Shown here: in pieces, positions 28,906-37,783 of the stretch
Numbering within the stretch: position 1 is the first letter of the stretch
Layout: each line of letters begins with the position of its first letter
Assembly (NCBI RefSeq): GCF_000301055.1
Contig: NZ_JH932300.1
Location: 322,118 to 386,117, forward strand
From: Falseniella ignava CCUG 37419
Lineage (GTDB): Bacteria; Bacillota; Bacilli; Lactobacillales; Aerococcaceae
Reading direction: 5' to 3'
Length of the DNA: 64,000 bases
Position numbers and translations under genes: made by a program
Notes under the pieces: generated by a model
The model's input: the letters and a program-made list of their open reading frames with translations, nothing else
What the model was told of the DNA's origin: nothing
Database searches by the model: none

Positions 28906-30213
28906 ATGCGTCGTTATGTTCTAATGATGGCCATGATGGTATTTTTAGGGACTGAAATTTTAGCGTTATCCACGCCTGTGGGACAATTGACACTATATCG
29001 ACTCATGGCATTAGGCTGCTGGCCGATCTTACTGTATAGTACGATCATCGATTCTCGGCAAATTAAGATTGACGTTAACAATCCCGCTTGGCTCCATCCA
29101 CTAGTTTATTTAATTTGGTTAATTTGGGGTCTTTTTTCTGGGCTTTGGGCGGGCTCGTTCAAACACTGGGTTCAAGCCTCTTTTCTACTTTTAGTAGGCG
29201 TCTCAAGTGTGTGGGCACTTGTTTTATGGATTGAGAATCGATTCGACTGGAACAAATTGGCGCGAAGTATTTGGTGGATGATGACAGGACTCTTATTATG
29301 GGGGCTATTCGAAGTCTTTACAAATACATACTTACTAGCAGATTTGAGTAAGTTAGACCCTTATAATCAGTTTGCGCTAGGATGGACACGACGAATCCCG
29401 GTCACTATTTTCACCAATCAAAATGATTATGCCACAATGTTAATTGCGTACATATCCTTAACAGTTGTCCGATGCATTCAAACCAAACAGCCCTGGTGGA
29501 AAGTTCTATATCTCGTCTACCTATTATTAACGGGCTTATTAATTTTTCTCACGGATTCCCGTATGATTTTACTCAGTACGCTGCTTTACTTTATTATTTT
29601 ATGGCTACTTGAATATCGGATTGATTATAGTGCCAAGCAAATTATCAAGCTGGCTGTACTTGCAGGCTTTATATTGGCAGGAGTCATTATTATTACACCT
29701 AGCTTTAGAGAGAAAGTCATGCATTTGATTCATATTGTGGGACCGAGTATGAATACGGGGGATTCTCGCCGTATGAATCTTTGGCGGAACGGCTTAGTCT
29801 TATTTTCCCAGAGCTTAGGCCTTGGAGTTGGTGCTGGTAATATTGAATATCAGATGCAAATGCAACCTTTTCTCCCAGTGGATGGATTTACCAATATTCA
29901 TAATTGGTGGTTAGAAATTTTAGTCTCATATGGAGCTATTACTTTTGTATTTTATGTATTTAGTTACGGGATGATGCTTCGTCAATTATTTGAATTGCGT
30001 AATTGGCAGCCTGTTAGGAGGCGGCAGATAACCAATGTTTTTATTGCATTTTTAATTGTTTATATTTTTGCTAGTATTACCAGTGCAAATAATATAAAGA
30101 TTGAATGGCATTGGGTGTATTTTGGTCTTATCATCAGTTATCTTCGCATTGAATATCAACATTATCGAAATGAAAAAGAGGGATATTATGAACTTATCAA
30201 CCATATTGCGTGA
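28906..30213 (+). CDS. O-antigen ligase/polymerase family protein (Wzy-like)
   Basis: The 435-residue protein has about ten to eleven membrane segments with a long external loop (about residues 265-330) holding the Wzy_C/O-antigen-ligase features (RRMNLWRNGLVLF, GVGAGNIEYQ, HNWWLEILVSYG). Such proteins polymerise or ligate lipid-linked glycans at the outer membrane face. AAAGGAGGG precedes the ATG. The start of the next gene lies within its last 26 bases. Confidence 0.9.
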   Translation: MRRYVLMMAMMVFLGTEILALSTPVGQLTLYRLMALGCWPILLYSTIIDSRQIKIDVNNPAWLHPLVYLIWLIWGLFSGLWAGSFKHWVQASFLLLVGVSSVWALVLWIENRFDWNKLARSIWWMMTGLLLWGLFEVFTNTYLLADLSKLDPYNQFALGWTRRIPVTIFTNQNDYATMLIAYISLTVVRCIQTKQPWWKVLYLVYLLLTGLLIFLTDSRMILLSTLLYFIILWLLEYRIDYSAKQIIKLAVLAGFILAGVIIITPSFREKVMHLIHIVGPSMNTGDSRRMNLWRNGLVLFSQSLGLGVGAGNIEYQMQMQPFLPVDGFTNIHNWWLEILVSYGAITFVFYVFSYGMMLRQLFELRNWQPVRRRQITNVFIAFLIVYIFASITSANNIKIEWHWVYFGLIISYLRIEYQHYRNEKEGYYELINHIA

Positions 30214-31246
30214 ATTTTGGCGAATGCTACGAGATCATATATTAATAGTTGTCCTTAGCTCACTACTAATTGGTGGTCTCAGTGTATTTTTTCGTTATCA
30301 AATTACCAATTATCGCTTAAGTGAAATTAAAGAACCTATCAATCATTTAACACAAGTTTATCAGCAACAACCCGCTACGTTCAAAGCAATTGTGCTAGTA
30401 GAAGACGGACAACTGTTTAATAACGCATATGCCTATGACGAGCTATTTAGTACGCCAACAGTCGTTTCACAAATTGAATCGTTGACACAAGTTGATATTG
30501 CTCGTACATTAGATAGCGAACGACAAGTAGAGTTGTATAAAAATTATGCCTTCCGAGGAGGCGTTGCAGCATTGCGCGACTCAGCTTCGGGTGTTTTTAC
30601 GTTTCGTTTCTTAGTTGGTAAAACAGCAGAAGAAAATTTAGCGGTCGCGAATGCTTATTACGATTTACTTCAAAATCAACCAGATATTCTTGATGCAGGG
30701 CAGCGAGTAACACTCCTAAGTGAGCCGGAAATTTTAGAATTAGATAATATCGATGAATTATCGATTGTACCTACTATCGAAACATTGAATATCTATCGTT
30801 CGACCCGCGCTAAACCTTTAATCTTGTACGGAGTATTAGGAATTTTATTAGGAGCAATCTTAGCTTTTGGCGTCATGTTATTAAAACGATTATTTAGTGA
30901 AAAAATTCAATACGCATTTGAATATTCATGGGAATTATCGGATCGACATGAACTTCTTTCATGGCGTGATTTTGATCATGCGCGCCAAGTGGAGTCTTTT
31001 CAATATCCAAGGGTTACTCAACGTTGGATTTTCGATCAAATTGGCAACTTGTTTGAAACGGATTCGTTCTCCTCAGAAAGTCATTATCTTACAGATTTCG
31101 GTCAATTAATCCAATTAGCGGATGCGCCAGATGAAATAATGATCATAATCCAAGCAGGACAGACGGATAAAGCATGGTATCGTCGGGTACGTGAATTAAC
31201 CGAACGTTACCACTGTCCCATTCGAATTCTACAACTAAATCCTTAG
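30188..31246 (+). CDS. Wzz-like chain-length protein with cytoplasmic C-terminal domain
   Basis: The 352-residue protein has two membrane segments (about 16-38 and 205-228) around an extracellular domain, as in Wzz/CapA chain-length regulators. A ~125-residue cytoplasmic tail follows. Its end, EIMIIIQAGQTDKAWYRRVR, resembles the last strands of CapB/Wzc-type tyrosine kinases, but no Walker A motif or tyrosine cluster is present. The start at 30188 has AAAGAGGG and overlaps the polymerase gene; ATG 30170 is an alternative. It should set polymer length together with the Wzy-like protein. Confidence 0.75.
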   Translation: MNLSTILREFWRMLRDHILIVVLSSLLIGGLSVFFRYQITNYRLSEIKEPINHLTQVYQQQPATFKAIVLVEDGQLFNNAYAYDELFSTPTVVSQIESLTQVDIARTLDSERQVELYKNYAFRGGVAALRDSASGVFTFRFLVGKTAEENLAVANAYYDLLQNQPDILDAGQRVTLLSEPEILELDNIDELSIVPTIETLNIYRSTRAKPLILYGVLGILLGAILAFGVMLLKRLFSEKIQYAFEYSWELSDRHELLSWRDFDHARQVESFQYPRVTQRWIFDQIGNLFETDSFSSESHYLTDFGQLIQLADAPDEIMIIIQAGQTDKAWYRRVRELTERYHCPIRILQLNP

Positions 31247-31258
31247 GAGGTATTACAG

Positions 31259-32020
31259 ATGGATTATAAGAGTGGTTTGATTTCAATTATTACACCTGTC
31301 TATAATAGTGCAGACTTAATTCAATCCACCATTGATTCAATTCAGCTACAGACTTACCCTCAATGGGAATTATTTTTAGTCAATGATGCGAGTCAAGATG
31401 ATTCACTTGCAATTTGTCAAGCTTACGCTGAAGCGGATGAAAGAATTAAAGTGATTGATTTATCGGTTAATCAAGGTGCGGCTGTAGCACGTAATACGGG
31501 TCTAGAGCAGGCGCAGGGAGAATATATTGCATTTGTAGATAGTGACGACGTATGGTCACCTGAAAAGTTAGAACGCCAGCTTAAATTTATGCAAGAGCAT
31601 CACTATGGTTTTACTTATACAGGGCTGGCTCGGATGAATTTATCAGGTGAAATCATACAAGATTCAGTTCCGATACCACTCAAGACGAGTTACCGCCAAC
31701 TTTTAAAGAACACTGCGATTGCATGTTCAACTGTCATGATCAATCGACAAATAGTGGGAGATTTCCGAATGCCAAATTTACGCCGTGGGCAAGACACGGC
31801 GACGTGGTTAATGTTAATGCGCGAACGGAATATTGAAGCTTATGGTCTTGATAAAGTATTAAATTATTATCGTCAAGTGCCGGGGTCGATTTCTAGCAAT
31901 CGATGGACCGCTTTAAAACGGACATGGCATTTATATCGTAATGTCGAAAAACTTCCTCTCTTTCAAGCCATCTATTACTTTATCTGGTACGGATTCAATG
32001 CAGTTCGTCGCCGGTTATAG
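31259..32020 (+). CDS. GT2 family glycosyltransferase
   Basis: The 253-residue enzyme is a single-domain GT-A fold: ISIITPVYNSADLIQSTIDS, nucleotide-binding NDASQDDSL and the DxD motif FVDSDDVW. Such enzymes (as in RfaG/EpsE-like clusters) add a sugar to the lipid-linked unit. AGGAGG precedes the ATG. It closes the polysaccharide cluster; the following gene starts ~45 bp later with its own ribosome site. Confidence 0.94.
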   Translation: MDYKSGLISIITPVYNSADLIQSTIDSIQLQTYPQWELFLVNDASQDDSLAICQAYAEADERIKVIDLSVNQGAAVARNTGLEQAQGEYIAFVDSDDVWSPEKLERQLKFMQEHHYGFTYTGLARMNLSGEIIQDSVPIPLKTSYRQLLKNTAIACSTVMINRQIVGDFRMPNLRRGQDTATWLMLMRERNIEAYGLDKVLNYYRQVPGSISSNRWTALKRTWHLYRNVEKLPLFQAIYYFIWYGFNAVRRRL

Positions 32021-32065
32021 TAGACTATAGATAAGATACTGGAATTGATAGAAAGGATGAACAGA

Positions 32066-33025
32066 ATGTTAGTAAGTTTAATCGAACCTTTGAGTGTTCC
32101 TAAAGAGCTGATTGAAGCGTTAGCGCAGCCAATCAAAGAATCGGGGCACCAGTTTACTTGTTATGATTCTAAGTGGGCAGATGAGGAAGAGTTATTAAGC
32201 CGTACGGATGGCGCAGATATTATTATGTTAGCTAATACACCCATTAGCGAGGAAGTGATTGCGCGCAATCCAAATTTAAAATTAATTAATGTGGCCTTTA
32301 CAGGGGTGGACCATGTGCCTGTTAAACAGGCTGATGAAAAGGGGATTAAAGTTTGTAATGCAGCAGGGTATGCGAATACAGCCGTCGCAGAGCTAGCAAT
32401 TGCCATGACACTTAGTTTGTACCGAGAGATTGGACCGAGTGAACGCGATTTAAGAATGGCTGAGAATTACCCTGGAGCGATTATCGGACAGGAAATTCGT
32501 GGCAAGACTGTGGGTATTATTGGTACGGGATTAATTGGTATGGAGACAGCACGACTTTTCAAAGCGTTTGGCGCAAACCTACTTGGTTATGATCAAGTTG
32601 AAAATGCTGAAGCCAAAGAAATCGGTATGACATATGGGACGCTCGGTGAAGTCCTACAACAAAGTGATATCGTCTCACTTCATCTACCACTTAATGACTC
32701 GACACGCCATATTATTAATGCCGAAAAGCTTCGTCAGATGAAGTCATCGGCAATATTAATTAATATTGCAAGAGGTCCGATTATTAAAATGGATGATTTA
32801 GTTGAAGCGTTAAAGAATGGTCAGATTGTTGGAGCAGGATTGGATGTCTATGATACTGAGCCACCTTTATCAGCTGATGCGCCAATATTTGAAGCACCAA
32901 ATGTCGTCTTAACTCCCCATATCGGTTATTATACGAAAGAAGCCATGGCACATCGTGCACGCATTGCTTTCGATAATACAATGAATTTTATAAATGAAGA
33001 GCCAAGTAATTTAGTTCAACCATAA
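32066..33025 (+). CDS. D-2-hydroxyacid dehydrogenase
   Basis: The 319-residue NAD-dependent enzyme has the internal Rossmann fold (KTVGIIGTGLIGMETARLF) and the catalytic Arg-Glu-His set (NIARGPIIKMDDL, DVYDTEPP, TPHIGYYT). It could be a D-lactate, phosphoglycerate or hydroxyisocaproate dehydrogenase; substrate cannot be fixed. ATG at 32066 is preferred because of AGAAAGGA upstream; ATG 32057 and TTG 32045 are possible. No link to the polysaccharide genes is evident. Confidence 0.88.
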   Translation: MLVSLIEPLSVPKELIEALAQPIKESGHQFTCYDSKWADEEELLSRTDGADIIMLANTPISEEVIARNPNLKLINVAFTGVDHVPVKQADEKGIKVCNAAGYANTAVAELAIAMTLSLYREIGPSERDLRMAENYPGAIIGQEIRGKTVGIIGTGLIGMETARLFKAFGANLLGYDQVENAEAKEIGMTYGTLGEVLQQSDIVSLHLPLNDSTRHIINAEKLRQMKSSAILINIARGPIIKMDDLVEALKNGQIVGAGLDVYDTEPPLSADAPIFEAPNVVLTPHIGYYTKEAMAHRARIAFDNTMNFINEEPSNLVQP

Positions 33026-33026
33026 A

Positions 33027-33086
33027 AAATAACATACTCAATTTCTACAGCTTTATATGCCGTTGAAGTTGGGTATGTTATTCTTT
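33027..33086. terminator. bidirectional terminator between the dehydrogenase and the ThrE genes
   Basis: AATAACATAC pairs with GTATGTTATT across a ~30-base loop, with A/T tracts on both sides; convergent genes flank it. Confidence 0.75.
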
Positions 33087-33092
33087 ATCTTA

Positions 33093-33551
33093 CTATTTGT
33101 TTGCAATGATTCGATGGCGGTGGTTGATAATTTTAACGATAATTTCGACCATTGAGTCGACGAAGAAGACACCTACCGCAATAATACCAGCGATTGATAA
33201 AGTATCGATGAGGTAGTGTTGCGACTGGACGTAATCTAATTGAATAAAGGAAAGGGCCATCCGATACATTGAAGTTCCAGGTACATAAAGGAAGAAAGAT
33301 GGAATTAAAAAAATTGTGACCGGTGCTTTATATTTTCTCGCAAAAATATGAGCTGCGACCGTGAAAAATATACAGGCAATTAAATATGCGGGATAACTTC
33401 CATAACGTCCTTGTGCATATAAAAATACCATATAACTTAAGGCTCCGATGATGCTCGCCCGGAAGATAAAAAATCTAGGAATTTCGAAAGTAACCCCGGC
33501 CGCCATTGAAGCACATAGGGCACCTATCAATTGAGTAAAGACTGCAATCAT
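33093..33551 (-). CDS. threonine/serine exporter, small subunit (YjjB/DUF3815)
   Basis: The 152-residue protein has four membrane segments and matches the C-terminal half of ThrE (threonine/serine exporter). It overlaps the upstream larger subunit by four bases (ATGA), so both are coupled. Together they form the split ThrE exporter that moves threonine or serine out of the cell. Key residues such as the conserved Arg/Lys in the middle (FARKYKAP) are present. Confidence 0.88.
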   Translation of the reverse strand: MIAVFTQLIGALCASMAAGVTFEIPRFFIFRASIIGALSYMVFLYAQGRYGSYPAYLIACIFFTVAAHIFARKYKAPVTIFLIPSFFLYVPGTSMYRMALSFIQLDYVQSQHYLIDTLSIAGIIAVGVFFVDSMVEIIVKIINHRHRIIANK

Positions 33552-34330
33552 CGTAACACCCCTCTAAAGATAAAAATTCCCAGTACAACACCAATTGCAA
33601 GACTGATGGCCGTAACTAAAGCGGCTGAAATAAAAGCGACCCCCGATAAATAATCCCCTTTTAGCATATCGCGAATTCCATTGGTCACAAGCGTTCCAGG
33701 ATAAAGAGGCATCAATCCAGCAATAATTACTAAGTCCGGCGAATACCACCCCGGTGCTAATCGGTCTATACCGTGGGCAACAAGCGCAATACTTAAAGTG
33801 GTGACGGAACCCCGTATAAATTCATTAAGCCCTAATTTTTTATGAAGCATACGAGAGAACATAACAATCGTACCGACTAAAGAGGATGCTAAAATATCAA
33901 CCAGTCCACCGCCCAATAACATTGTAAAACTCATTACGAGAAAAATATTGGCAATATCTTTGTTGAATTCACTATATTCAGCTCGATCGATTTCGACTAA
34001 TTTATCATAAGCTTGATAAATATCGATTTGTCCACTTGTTAATTGACGGGAGACATTGTTCACTTTATAAATTCGTCCTAAACGATTGCTAAAGTTGTGA
34101 ACTCTCGTTACCATAGTAATAGGAATCATGTTATTATCGTGGTCTGCCAAAGTAAGATACAGCCCCGTGTTATTAGTACTGACCTCAGCCACCGGCAACC
34201 CACTTGCCAACAAGAAGTGGCGTGCCGTTTCTTCCACTCGGTAACTTTCTGCTCGAGATTCAAGTAGGATCTTACCAGCGAGCTCAGCGGTTCGTGCGTA
34301 AATCATATATTGTTGTGTCAAATTCGCCAC
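33548..34330 (-). CDS. threonine/serine exporter, large subunit (YjjP/DUF1212)
   Basis: The 260-residue protein has a soluble N-terminal part with the family motif SRAESYRVEETARHFLLASG, then five membrane segments. It is the N-terminal half of ThrE; with the downstream YjjB it completes the exporter. RBS: GGAGGTGG. It is divergent from recX, with ~100 bp between. Confidence 0.9.
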   Translation of the reverse strand: MANLTQQYMIYARTAELAGKILLESRAESYRVEETARHFLLASGLPVAEVSTNNTGLYLTLADHDNNMIPITMVTRVHNFSNRLGRIYKVNNVSRQLTSGQIDIYQAYDKLVEIDRAEYSEFNKDIANIFLVMSFTMLLGGGLVDILASSLVGTIVMFSRMLHKKLGLNEFIRGSVTTLSIALVAHGIDRLAPGWYSPDLVIIAGLMPLYPGTLVTNGIRDMLKGDYLSGVAFISAALVTAISLAIGVVLGIFIFRGVLR

Positions 34331-34429
34331 CTCCAGTCCATTAATAATAGTATCATATCAGAAAATGATGCGGGTTTGAAGTGGCTCCTTAAGCTATCGA
34401 GATGTTTAATATATATAGAAGGAGTAAGC

Positions 34430-35254
34430 ATGAAAATAACGAAGATTGAACCTCAAAAAAATAATCATGAGCGTTATTCAATTTATGTTGATGAGGAATT
34501 TTATGTTGGAATCCATGAAGAAGTCTTAATTCAAATGGGACTGTACCAAGGACAGACAGTGACCCAAGCACAACTCGATCAATTAACGCATCATGAAAAA
34601 GAACATAAAGTAATTGATAAGGCATTGAATTATTTAAGTTACGGCTTACGTTCGATTTCTGAGATGCGCAAGTATTTAATGCAACAGTCCTTTGAATTAG
34701 AACATATCGAAGCGACTATTGAACGGACGATTGAAAAATTAATTCAAATGAATTATTTAAATGATGAAGAATACGCTAAAAGCTATGTGCGTACTGCTGC
34801 AAACCTTAATCGAAAAGGACCGCGAAAAATTCATCAAGAATTAAAGCAGCGGGGTGTCAGTGAGTCCCATATTATGACCGGGCTTGATGAATATCCAATG
34901 ACGCAACAATTGGAAAATGCATTCGACTTAGCTGAAAAATATTGTCGCAGTAAAACAAAATATCCTCCAGCAATGTTAAAAAATAAGTTGTATCAATATT
35001 TATTACAAAAAGGCTTCGCTAGAGAAGTTATTCAAGAATCCATTGATCAAGTTGAATTTTCGAGCAATCCCGAAGAACAATATGATCGTCTAAATCGAGA
35101 AGGAGAACGCTTATTGCGTCGTCATCAACGTAAATATACTGGATATGAGCTCCAACACCGTGTATCCAGCGGGCTTTACAGCAAAGGATATGATTATGAT
35201 TTAATCCAACAATGGCTATTAGATAAGGAGGAGGCTTTTGAAGAGCAACGCTAA
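34430..35254 (+). CDS. recX: regulatory protein RecX
   Basis: The 274-residue protein, long-form RecX as in bacilli, is built of repeated helix bundles (ALNYLSYGLRSISEMRKYLMQ; NRKGPRKIHQELKQRGV). It binds the RecA filament and limits its recombination and SOS activity. The start at 34430 follows AGAAGGAG. mutY starts inside its last codons. Confidence 0.94.
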   Translation: MKITKIEPQKNNHERYSIYVDEEFYVGIHEEVLIQMGLYQGQTVTQAQLDQLTHHEKEHKVIDKALNYLSYGLRSISEMRKYLMQQSFELEHIEATIERTIEKLIQMNYLNDEEYAKSYVRTAANLNRKGPRKIHQELKQRGVSESHIMTGLDEYPMTQQLENAFDLAEKYCRSKTKYPPAMLKNKLYQYLLQKGFAREVIQESIDQVEFSSNPEEQYDRLNREGERLLRRHQRKYTGYELQHRVSSGLYSKGYDYDLIQQWLLDKEEAFEEQR

Positions 35255-36398
35255 ACAACAATTGATTGAACAGTACCCACTGAATTGGTCTGAAGCCAAA
35301 ATCCAATCTTTTCGTGAACAATTATTAGGGTGGTATGACCAACATCAACGTGACTTGCCGTGGCGTCGAACGGATAATCCTTATTATATTTGGGTTAGCG
35401 AGATTATGTTGCAGCAAACACAAGTTGATACGGTGAAACCATATTATGAACGTTTTATTGAGACGTTGCCGACGATTGAAGCATTGGCTACTGCCAGTGA
35501 AGCGGAGTTGTTGTCGCTATGGCAAGGACTGGGATATTATTCACGTGTCCGTAATATGCAAGTCGCTGCACAACAAGTAATGTCGGATTATGATGGACAG
35601 ATGCCTAAGACAATAGAAGGACTTTTATCCTTGAAAGGAATAGGGCCCTACACTGCTGGGGCCGTCGGCAGCATCGCTTTTGGGCTAGTAGAACCCGCTA
35701 TCGATGGCAACGTGATGCGTATTATGAGTCGTTTATTTGAGATAGATCAAGATATAACATTAACGAGTACGCGAAAACTAATGGCTGCATACTTATACCA
35801 ATTGATTGATCCAGAGCGGCCTGGAGATTTTAACCAAGCCTTAATGGATATTGGCGCAACCATTATGACGCCGACGAATTATGAGCCACTTGAAAGTCCA
35901 TTGTTAGATTTTGATCAATCGTATCACAATGGAACGGCACATTTATTTCCGATTAAAGCGAAAAAAGTTAAAGTGATCCCACAAATGAAATTTGCCTATG
36001 CGATTCGAAATGTTGAAGGAGAATACTTAGTGCGGCAACATACAGAAGATGAGTTACTTCATGGATTGTGGCATTTTCCCATGGCTGATGTTGAGATGGT
36101 CATGGAAGGTGTGACTCAGCATGAGTTATTGGAACCACTGTTGGACCAATATCCTGAAATTACTGAATCACTCTTGCGACAAGCACAATTGATTCAATTT
36201 AATGGTGATCAGTTACAAGCACCTACCATTATCCATCAATTTAGTCATCGCAAGTGGACGGTTACCCTTGTAGAAGTCGCATTAAACAATTCAGCAATAT
36301 CCAATTTTGAATCATTAAAATGGGCAAGTATGGCTCAAATGACTGAATTACCTTTGTCCACCTTACAGCAAAAATTAATGCAACAAATAAAATCATAA
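35238..36398 (+). CDS. mutY: A/G-specific adenine glycosylase MutY lacking the iron-sulfur cluster
   Basis: The 386-residue glycosylase removes adenine opposite 8-oxoG. Catalytic Glu55 (WVSEIMLQQTQ) and Asp156 (PAIDGNV) and the helix-hairpin-helix GIGPYTAGAVG are intact, with a C-terminal NUDIX-like 8-oxoG recognition domain (about 245-380). The four cysteines that bind [4Fe-4S] in most MutY are replaced by Met210, Pro217, Ser220 and Asp226. Start is TTG at 35238 behind AAGGAGGAGG, within recX. Clusterless MutY is known in some Lactobacillales. Confidence 0.94.
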   Translation: MKSNAKQQLIEQYPLNWSEAKIQSFREQLLGWYDQHQRDLPWRRTDNPYYIWVSEIMLQQTQVDTVKPYYERFIETLPTIEALATASEAELLSLWQGLGYYSRVRNMQVAAQQVMSDYDGQMPKTIEGLLSLKGIGPYTAGAVGSIAFGLVEPAIDGNVMRIMSRLFEIDQDITLTSTRKLMAAYLYQLIDPERPGDFNQALMDIGATIMTPTNYEPLESPLLDFDQSYHNGTAHLFPIKAKKVKVIPQMKFAYAIRNVEGEYLVRQHTEDELLHGLWHFPMADVEMVMEGVTQHELLEPLLDQYPEITESLLRQAQLIQFNGDQLQAPTIIHQFSHRKWTVTLVEVALNNSAISNFESLKWASMAQMTELPLSTLQQKLMQQIKS

Positions 36399-36436
36399 TA
36401 AAAGCTTTATCACCTTTCAAAATAATTAGGGTATGA

Positions 36437-36442
36437 TATAAT
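36437..36442 (+). promoter_or_regulatory. extended -10 promoter for ntdP
   Basis: TGATATAAT is a TG-N-TATAAT box, 61 bp before the ntdP start. Confidence 0.55.
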
Positions 36443-36502
36443 GTTTGACGAAGTGAATTTGGCGGATAAAATATCTCGCCTTTAACGAAAGTAGGTTAGG
36501 TG

Positions 36503-37057
36503 ATGAAGCAACCTCGTGAAGGAGAATTCATCACTATTAAAAGTTATAAACACGATGGTTCGCTGCACCGTACTTGGAGAGACAATATGGTGTTGAAGAC
36601 AAGTGAAAATTCATTGATCGCATGCAATGATCACACACTTGTAATTGAATCGGATGGACGACGCTGGGTTACTCGAGAAGTCGCTTTAGTATACTACCAT
36701 AAGCATTTCTGGTTTAACATCATTGCTATGCTGCGTAAACGCGGCGTGACCTATTATTGCAACTTGGCCTCACCTTATGTGATGGATAGAGAAGCATTAA
36801 AGTATATAGACTATGATTTGGATATTAAGGTATTTCCGGATGGAGAAAAACGCTTATTAGATTTGGATGAATATGAACTACATGGTAGAAAATACCATTA
36901 CTCGAATGAAATTGATACAATCATTAAAGATCAAATCCAAGAGTTAGTACGTTGGATAGAAGAGGAACGTGGTCCTTTTTCACCAAGTTTTATCGATATA
37001 TGGTATAAGCGTTATTGCCAGCTGACCCATGAGCGAGCGAATCGTCTAACTAAATAG
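36503..37057 (+). CDS. ntdP: nucleoside tri- and diphosphatase NtdP (DUF402)
   Basis: The 184-residue protein matches the DUF402/YgaC family of nucleoside tri- and diphosphatases: [33 protein letters not shown] and [17 protein letters not shown]. The last two carry the conserved acidic, metal-binding residues. ATG at 36503 follows TAGGTT; the GTG just before it is an alternative. Confidence 0.92.
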   Translation: MKQPREGEFITIKSYKHDGSLHRTWRDNMVLKTSENSLIACNDHTLVIESDGRRWVTREVALVYYHKHFWFNIIAMLRKRGVTYYCNLASPYVMDREALKYIDYDLDIKVFPDGEKRLLDLDEYELHGRKYHYSNEIDTIIKDQIQELVRWIEEERGPFSPSFIDIWYKRYCQLTHERANRLTK

Positions 37058-37073
37058 TGTGAATTCACAGTAT

Positions 37074-37112
37074 TGAAGCTAATACGTTAGTATTGGCTTT
37101 TTTGTTTTTTAA
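37074..37112 (+). terminator. terminator after ntdP
   Basis: AGCTAATAC pairs with GTATTGGCT, followed by TTTTTTG. Confidence 0.8.
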
Positions 37113-37144
37113 AAAAGCGTTATAATAAGATTGAGGTGAGAAGG

Positions 37145-37690
37145 ATGAATTTAAATGAATTAGAAAATACTTGGCGTGAAATCGTTCAAGATGTCCTTAA
37201 TCAACTGAATCCACAGCCAGGGCAAGGGTTTGTGTTAGGGTGTAGTACAAGTGAAGTGATGGGCGAACGAATTGGAAAAGGATCTAATGCCGATGTGGGA
37301 GAAATGATTATTCGTGTTCTTTTAGCAGCCTTGAAGGAACGCGAAATGTTTTTATGTGTTCAAGGATGTGAACATATTAATCGAAGTCTGGTGGTAGAGA
37401 GAGCCGATGCGATTCAACATGGCTGGGAAATTGTCAATGTAGTGCCAGCAATGCATGCCGGAGGCGCTGCCTCGGTCGCTGCTTATAATCAATTTGATGA
37501 TCCAGTTAATGTTGAACATGTCTGTGTATCGGGTGGGATTGATGTTGGTGACACATTTATCGGGATGCACGTTCAGCATGTTCAAGTCCCTGTTCGTCCA
37601 ACCATTAAAGAGCTAGGTGGCGCTCATGTAACAGCATTACGCAATCGTCCTAAATATATTGGGGGTCCTCGTGCGCAGTACGAGAAATAA
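37145..37690 (+). CDS. TIGR01440/DUF436 family protein (YwlG-like)
   Basis: The 181-residue protein matches the YwlG family of unknown function. Recognisable blocks are GCSTSEVMGERIGKGSN, CVQGCEHINRSLVVER, AMHAGGAASVAAY and the end PVRPTIKELGGAHVTALR-NRPKYIGGPRA. Location in the cytoplasm is inferred from the lack of a signal. Start ATG at 37145 follows GAGGTGAGAAGG; a GTG nine bases earlier is in frame. Confidence 0.9.
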   Translation: MNLNELENTWREIVQDVLNQLNPQPGQGFVLGCSTSEVMGERIGKGSNADVGEMIIRVLLAALKEREMFLCVQGCEHINRSLVVERADAIQHGWEIVNVVPAMHAGGAASVAAYNQFDDPVNVEHVCVSGGIDVGDTFIGMHVQHVQVPVRPTIKELGGAHVTALRNRPKYIGGPRAQYEK

Positions 37691-37692
37691 TT

Positions 37693-37732
37693 TCTGAAAG
37701 AATTACTCGTTATTGGGTAATTCTTTTTTGCT
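37693..37732 (+). terminator. terminator after the DUF436 gene
   Basis: GAATTAC pairs with GTAATTC across a ten-base loop, then TTTTTT. Confidence 0.8.
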
Positions 37733-37783
37733 TGAATTCATATAAGGACTACCATAAAATGAAATGAAAGTGAGGTGAAAGCG

